Of a stretch of 6,582 bases of DNA, positions 5,010 to 6,582 are shown piece by piece; position 1 is the stretch's first letter; every line of letters starts with the position of its first letter. The translations under genes and the position numbers were made by a program. This DNA is from Oscillospiraceae bacterium (GTDB taxonomy: Bacteria > Bacillota > Clostridia > Oscillospirales > CAG-272), in NCBI GenBank assembly GCA_015065045.1, contig SVRB01000073.1:1-6582 (forward strand), written 5' to 3'. Under the pieces are notes generated by a model. The model did not search any database. It was not told where the DNA came from and was given only the letters and a program-made list of their open reading frames with translations.

Positions 5010-5096
5010 CTTATTCTTCCTACGCCGGCATTATCCGTTTCAGGTTTAAAGGGTTCGGAATACTCCGTCTCAGCCTTTTACAGCACCCCTGACAAG
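5010..5096 (-). ncRNA. TPP (thiamine pyrophosphate) riboswitch, THI element
   Basis: The conserved aptamer segments appear in the right order on the minus strand. They are CAGGGGTGC (from 5091), CTGAGA (5068-5073), ACCC then ACCTGA (5040-5045), GGATAATGCC (5027-5036) and GGCGTAGGAA. The outer stem P1 can form between CTTGT (5092-5096) and ATAAG (5010-5014), with one G-U pair. Binding of TPP is expected to let the downstream terminator form and switch thiT off. The 5' edge is only about 20 bases from the tsf stop codon, and I see no good promoter in that gap. Its transcript therefore probably comes from the rpsB-tsf operon or from a promoter inside tsf. Confidence 0.97.
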
Positions 5097-5115
5097 TATT
5101 AAATTGTGCTTTTAA

Positions 5116-6042
5116 TTATTTAGCAAGCATCTTAGCGATTTCGTCGCCGAGGTTGTCTTCTCTCTTCTGGAGGCCTTCGCCCTTTTCATAACGGAAGAAA
5201 GAATCGATAGCAATGCTGCCGCCGAATTCCTTAGCGCAAGATTCAACGTACTTAGCAACTGTCATAGAGTCATCCTTAACGAATGCGTTTTCTGTAAGGC
5301 AGTTTGCTTCGTAGAACTTGCCGAGCTTACCTGTAACCATCTTTTCGATGATCTGAGCAGGCTTGCTTGCGTTCTTAGGATCGTTCTTGAGCTGAGCCAT
5401 GATGATTTCTTTTTCTTCTTCAACAGCACTTGCAGGAACAGATTCCTTGTTTACGTAAAGAATGTTGGGATATGCAGCAACCTGAAGAGCGATGTTCTTT
5501 GCCATTTCTGCAAAGCCTTCGTTCTTTACTGCAGCTTCGTCTGCAACAAACTTAACGATAACGCCTGTTGTACCCTTACCGTGAATGTAAGAGCTCATTG
5601 TGCCGTTTACAGCGAGGAAACGACGGATAGACATATTTTCGCCGATCTGGAAGATCTTGTCCTTGAGAGCAGCTTCAACTGTCATGCCGTTTGCCATTGT
5701 AAGTGTGTTAAGTTCTGCAACGTCTGCAGGATTGTTATCAATGATGAGCTTGAGGATTTCCTTAACGAAAGCCTGGAAAGAAGCGTTCTTTGCAACGAAG
5801 TCTGTTTCGCAGTTAACTTCGATCATAGCAGCCTTTTCGCCTTCGATAAGAATATCAACGAGACCTTCTGCTGCAATTCTGTCTGCCTTCTTTGCTGCAA
5901 CAGCAAGACCCTTTTCTCTTAATACCTTTATTGCTTCGTCAAAATCGCCGTTTGCCTCAACCAATGCCTTTTTGCAGTCCATCATACCGCAACCGGTCTT
6001 TGCTCTGAGGTCAGATACGAGTTTAGCTGAAATTGTAGCCAT
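5116..6042 (-). CDS. tsf: Translation elongation factor Ts
   Basis: EF-Ts is the guanine nucleotide exchange factor that regenerates EF-Tu-GTP in the cytosol. The 308-residue product is of full normal length. The N-terminal UBA-like domain includes the first family signature, LRAKTGCGMMDCKKAL (12-27). The TDFVAKN motif (80-86), whose Asp-Phe pair contacts EF-Tu, is intact. The two-lobed core and the C-terminal module follow. The ATG is preceded by GGAGG (6051-6055) with 8 bases of spacing. It lies 52 bases after the rpsB stop with no terminator between, the standard rpsB-tsf operon. In this genome tsf is followed by the TPP riboswitch and thiT rather than by pyrH-frr. Confidence 0.98.
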   Translation of the reverse strand: MATISAKLVSDLRAKTGCGMMDCKKALVEANGDFDEAIKVLREKGLAVAAKKADRIAAEGLVDILIEGEKAAMIEVNCETDFVAKNASFQAFVKEILKLIIDNNPADVAELNTLTMANGMTVEAALKDKIFQIGENMSIRRFLAVNGTMSSYIHGKGTTGVIVKFVADEAAVKNEGFAEMAKNIALQVAAYPNILYVNKESVPASAVEEEKEIIMAQLKNDPKNASKPAQIIEKMVTGKLGKFYEANCLTENAFVKDDSMTVAKYVESCAKEFGGSIAIDSFFRYEKGEGLQKREDNLGDEIAKMLAK

Positions 6043-6094
6043 TTGTATTTCCTCCGAATTAATTCAGTTTATTTTTCAGTTATTTTTATAAAAA

Positions 6095-6582
6095 TTATTC
6101 AGCAGCTTCTGCTTCTTCAGCAATTTCTTCTACTGCTTCTTCAAACTGTTCGCCCTGCTTACCTTCGATGATAGCGTCAGCGATAACAGAAGAAATGAGC
6201 TTAATTGCGCGGATAGCGTCATCGTTACCGGGAATGAAGTAGTCTGCATCGTCGGGGTCACAGTTTGTGTCAACGATTGCAACAACCGGAATACCGAGCT
6301 TCTTAGCTTCGAGAACTGCGTTTCTTTCCTTGCGGGGGTCAACTATAAACACTGCAGAAGGAAGTCCGGGCATATCCTTGATACCGCCGAGGTTCTTTTC
6401 GAGGTCTGCAATTTCCTTAAGTCTCTTAGCAACTTCTTTCTTGGGGAGAAGATCGAATGTACCGTCTTCCTGCATCTTAAGAAGGCTGTTGAGTCTTTCG
6501 ATAGACTTGTTGATTGTCTTGTAGTTGGTGAGCATACCGCCGGGCCAACGTACGTTTACGTAGTACATACCGCATCTCTGTG
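6095..6582 (-). CDS. rpsB: 30S ribosomal protein S2, C-terminal part (runs off the right edge)
   Basis: S2 binds the 30S subunit body near the platform and helps hold S1 or the Shine-Dalgarno helix region. The frame is open to the window edge, leaving 161 residues. The ATG at 6568 is internal, because the frame continues upstream with QRCG before MYYVNVRW, a conserved interior S2 block. About the first 75-80 residues are missing by comparison with the family. Visible family blocks are RWPGGMLTNYKTI (most S2 proteins have Leu where this has Pro), PSAVFIVDPRKERNAVLEAKKLGIPVVAIVDTNCDP and DDAIRAIKLISS. The tail is acidic (EEAVEEIAEEAEAAE). tsf follows after 52 bases in the same operon. Confidence 0.97.
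   Translation of the reverse strand, partial: QRCGMYYVNVRWPGGMLTNYKTINKSIERLNSLLKMQEDGTFDLLPKKEVAKRLKEIADLEKNLGGIKDMPGLPSAVFIVDPRKERNAVLEAKKLGIPVVAIVDTNCDPDDADYFIPGNDDAIRAIKLISSVIADAIIEGKQGEQFEEAVEEIAEEAEAAE

Noticed and set aside
5098..5126. TTGCTA, 17 bases, TTTAAT on the minus strand as a promoter for the riboswitch and thiT.
   Set aside because: Transcription would begin about at the CAGGGG of the aptamer and remove the 5' strand of P1, so it could not make a working riboswitch.
5600..6091. Long plus-strand frame (163 codons) opposite tsf.
   Set aside because: It is the antisense shadow of the well-conserved tsf gene, with no start signals.
1..6582. CRISPR arrays, tRNA genes, insertion sequences, phage or toxin-antitoxin genes.
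   Set aside because: No regularly spaced repeats, cloverleaf sequences, transposase motifs or small paired toxin-antitoxin frames were seen on either strand.

Overview
The window looks like a piece of a low-GC Gram-positive chromosome. The best guess is an anaerobic gut-type Clostridium relative of the Oscillospiraceae/Ruminococcaceae kind. The support is AT-rich spacers, strong AGGAGG-type ribosome binding sites, consensus sigma-A promoters with 17-base spacers, trmK next to nif3, a thiT transporter gene behind a TPP riboswitch, and a stand-alone DUF1858 CxxC protein. The taxonomic call is inference from gene content and style. No 16S rRNA or other decisive marker is present.

Layout from left to right. 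Bases 1-652 (minus strand) hold the first 217 codons of prfB (release factor 2), with its own promoter at 706-734. Bases 759-2202 (minus) hold a two-gene unit, trmK then a Nif3-family gene, separated by one base. Bases 2274-2477 (minus) hold a small DUF1858 protein that ends at a strong terminator. It is transcribed divergently from a HIT-family hydrolase gene at 2677-3015 (plus). Both genes of this divergent pair have recognisable promoters in the 199-base spacer. Bases 3137-3952 (minus) hold an AT-rich, membrane-anchored PepSY/YcdB-like protein of unknown function. It is flanked by two direct copies of a 48-49 bp palindromic repeat (3059-3107 and 4147-4194). Bases 4201-4815 (minus) hold thiT, the thiamine-binding subunit of an ECF transporter. 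A TPP riboswitch (5010-5096) and a rho-independent terminator (4956-4995) lie upstream of it. Bases 5116-6582 (minus) hold tsf (EF-Ts) and the 3' part of rpsB (ribosomal protein S2), the usual rpsB-tsf pair.

Most genes serve translation (rpsB, tsf, prfB, trmK). thiT is probably fed by its riboswitch leader. That leader begins only about 20 bases after the tsf stop, with no separate tsf terminator, so the riboswitch terminator probably also closes the rpsB-tsf transcript.

I found no clearly new biological system. The items most worth a second look are: the palindromic repeat used as a ready-made terminator behind two unrelated genes; the AT-rich gene between its two copies; the absence of the usual autoregulatory frameshift in prfB; and an unexplained structured 145-base leader between the riboswitch terminator and thiT.
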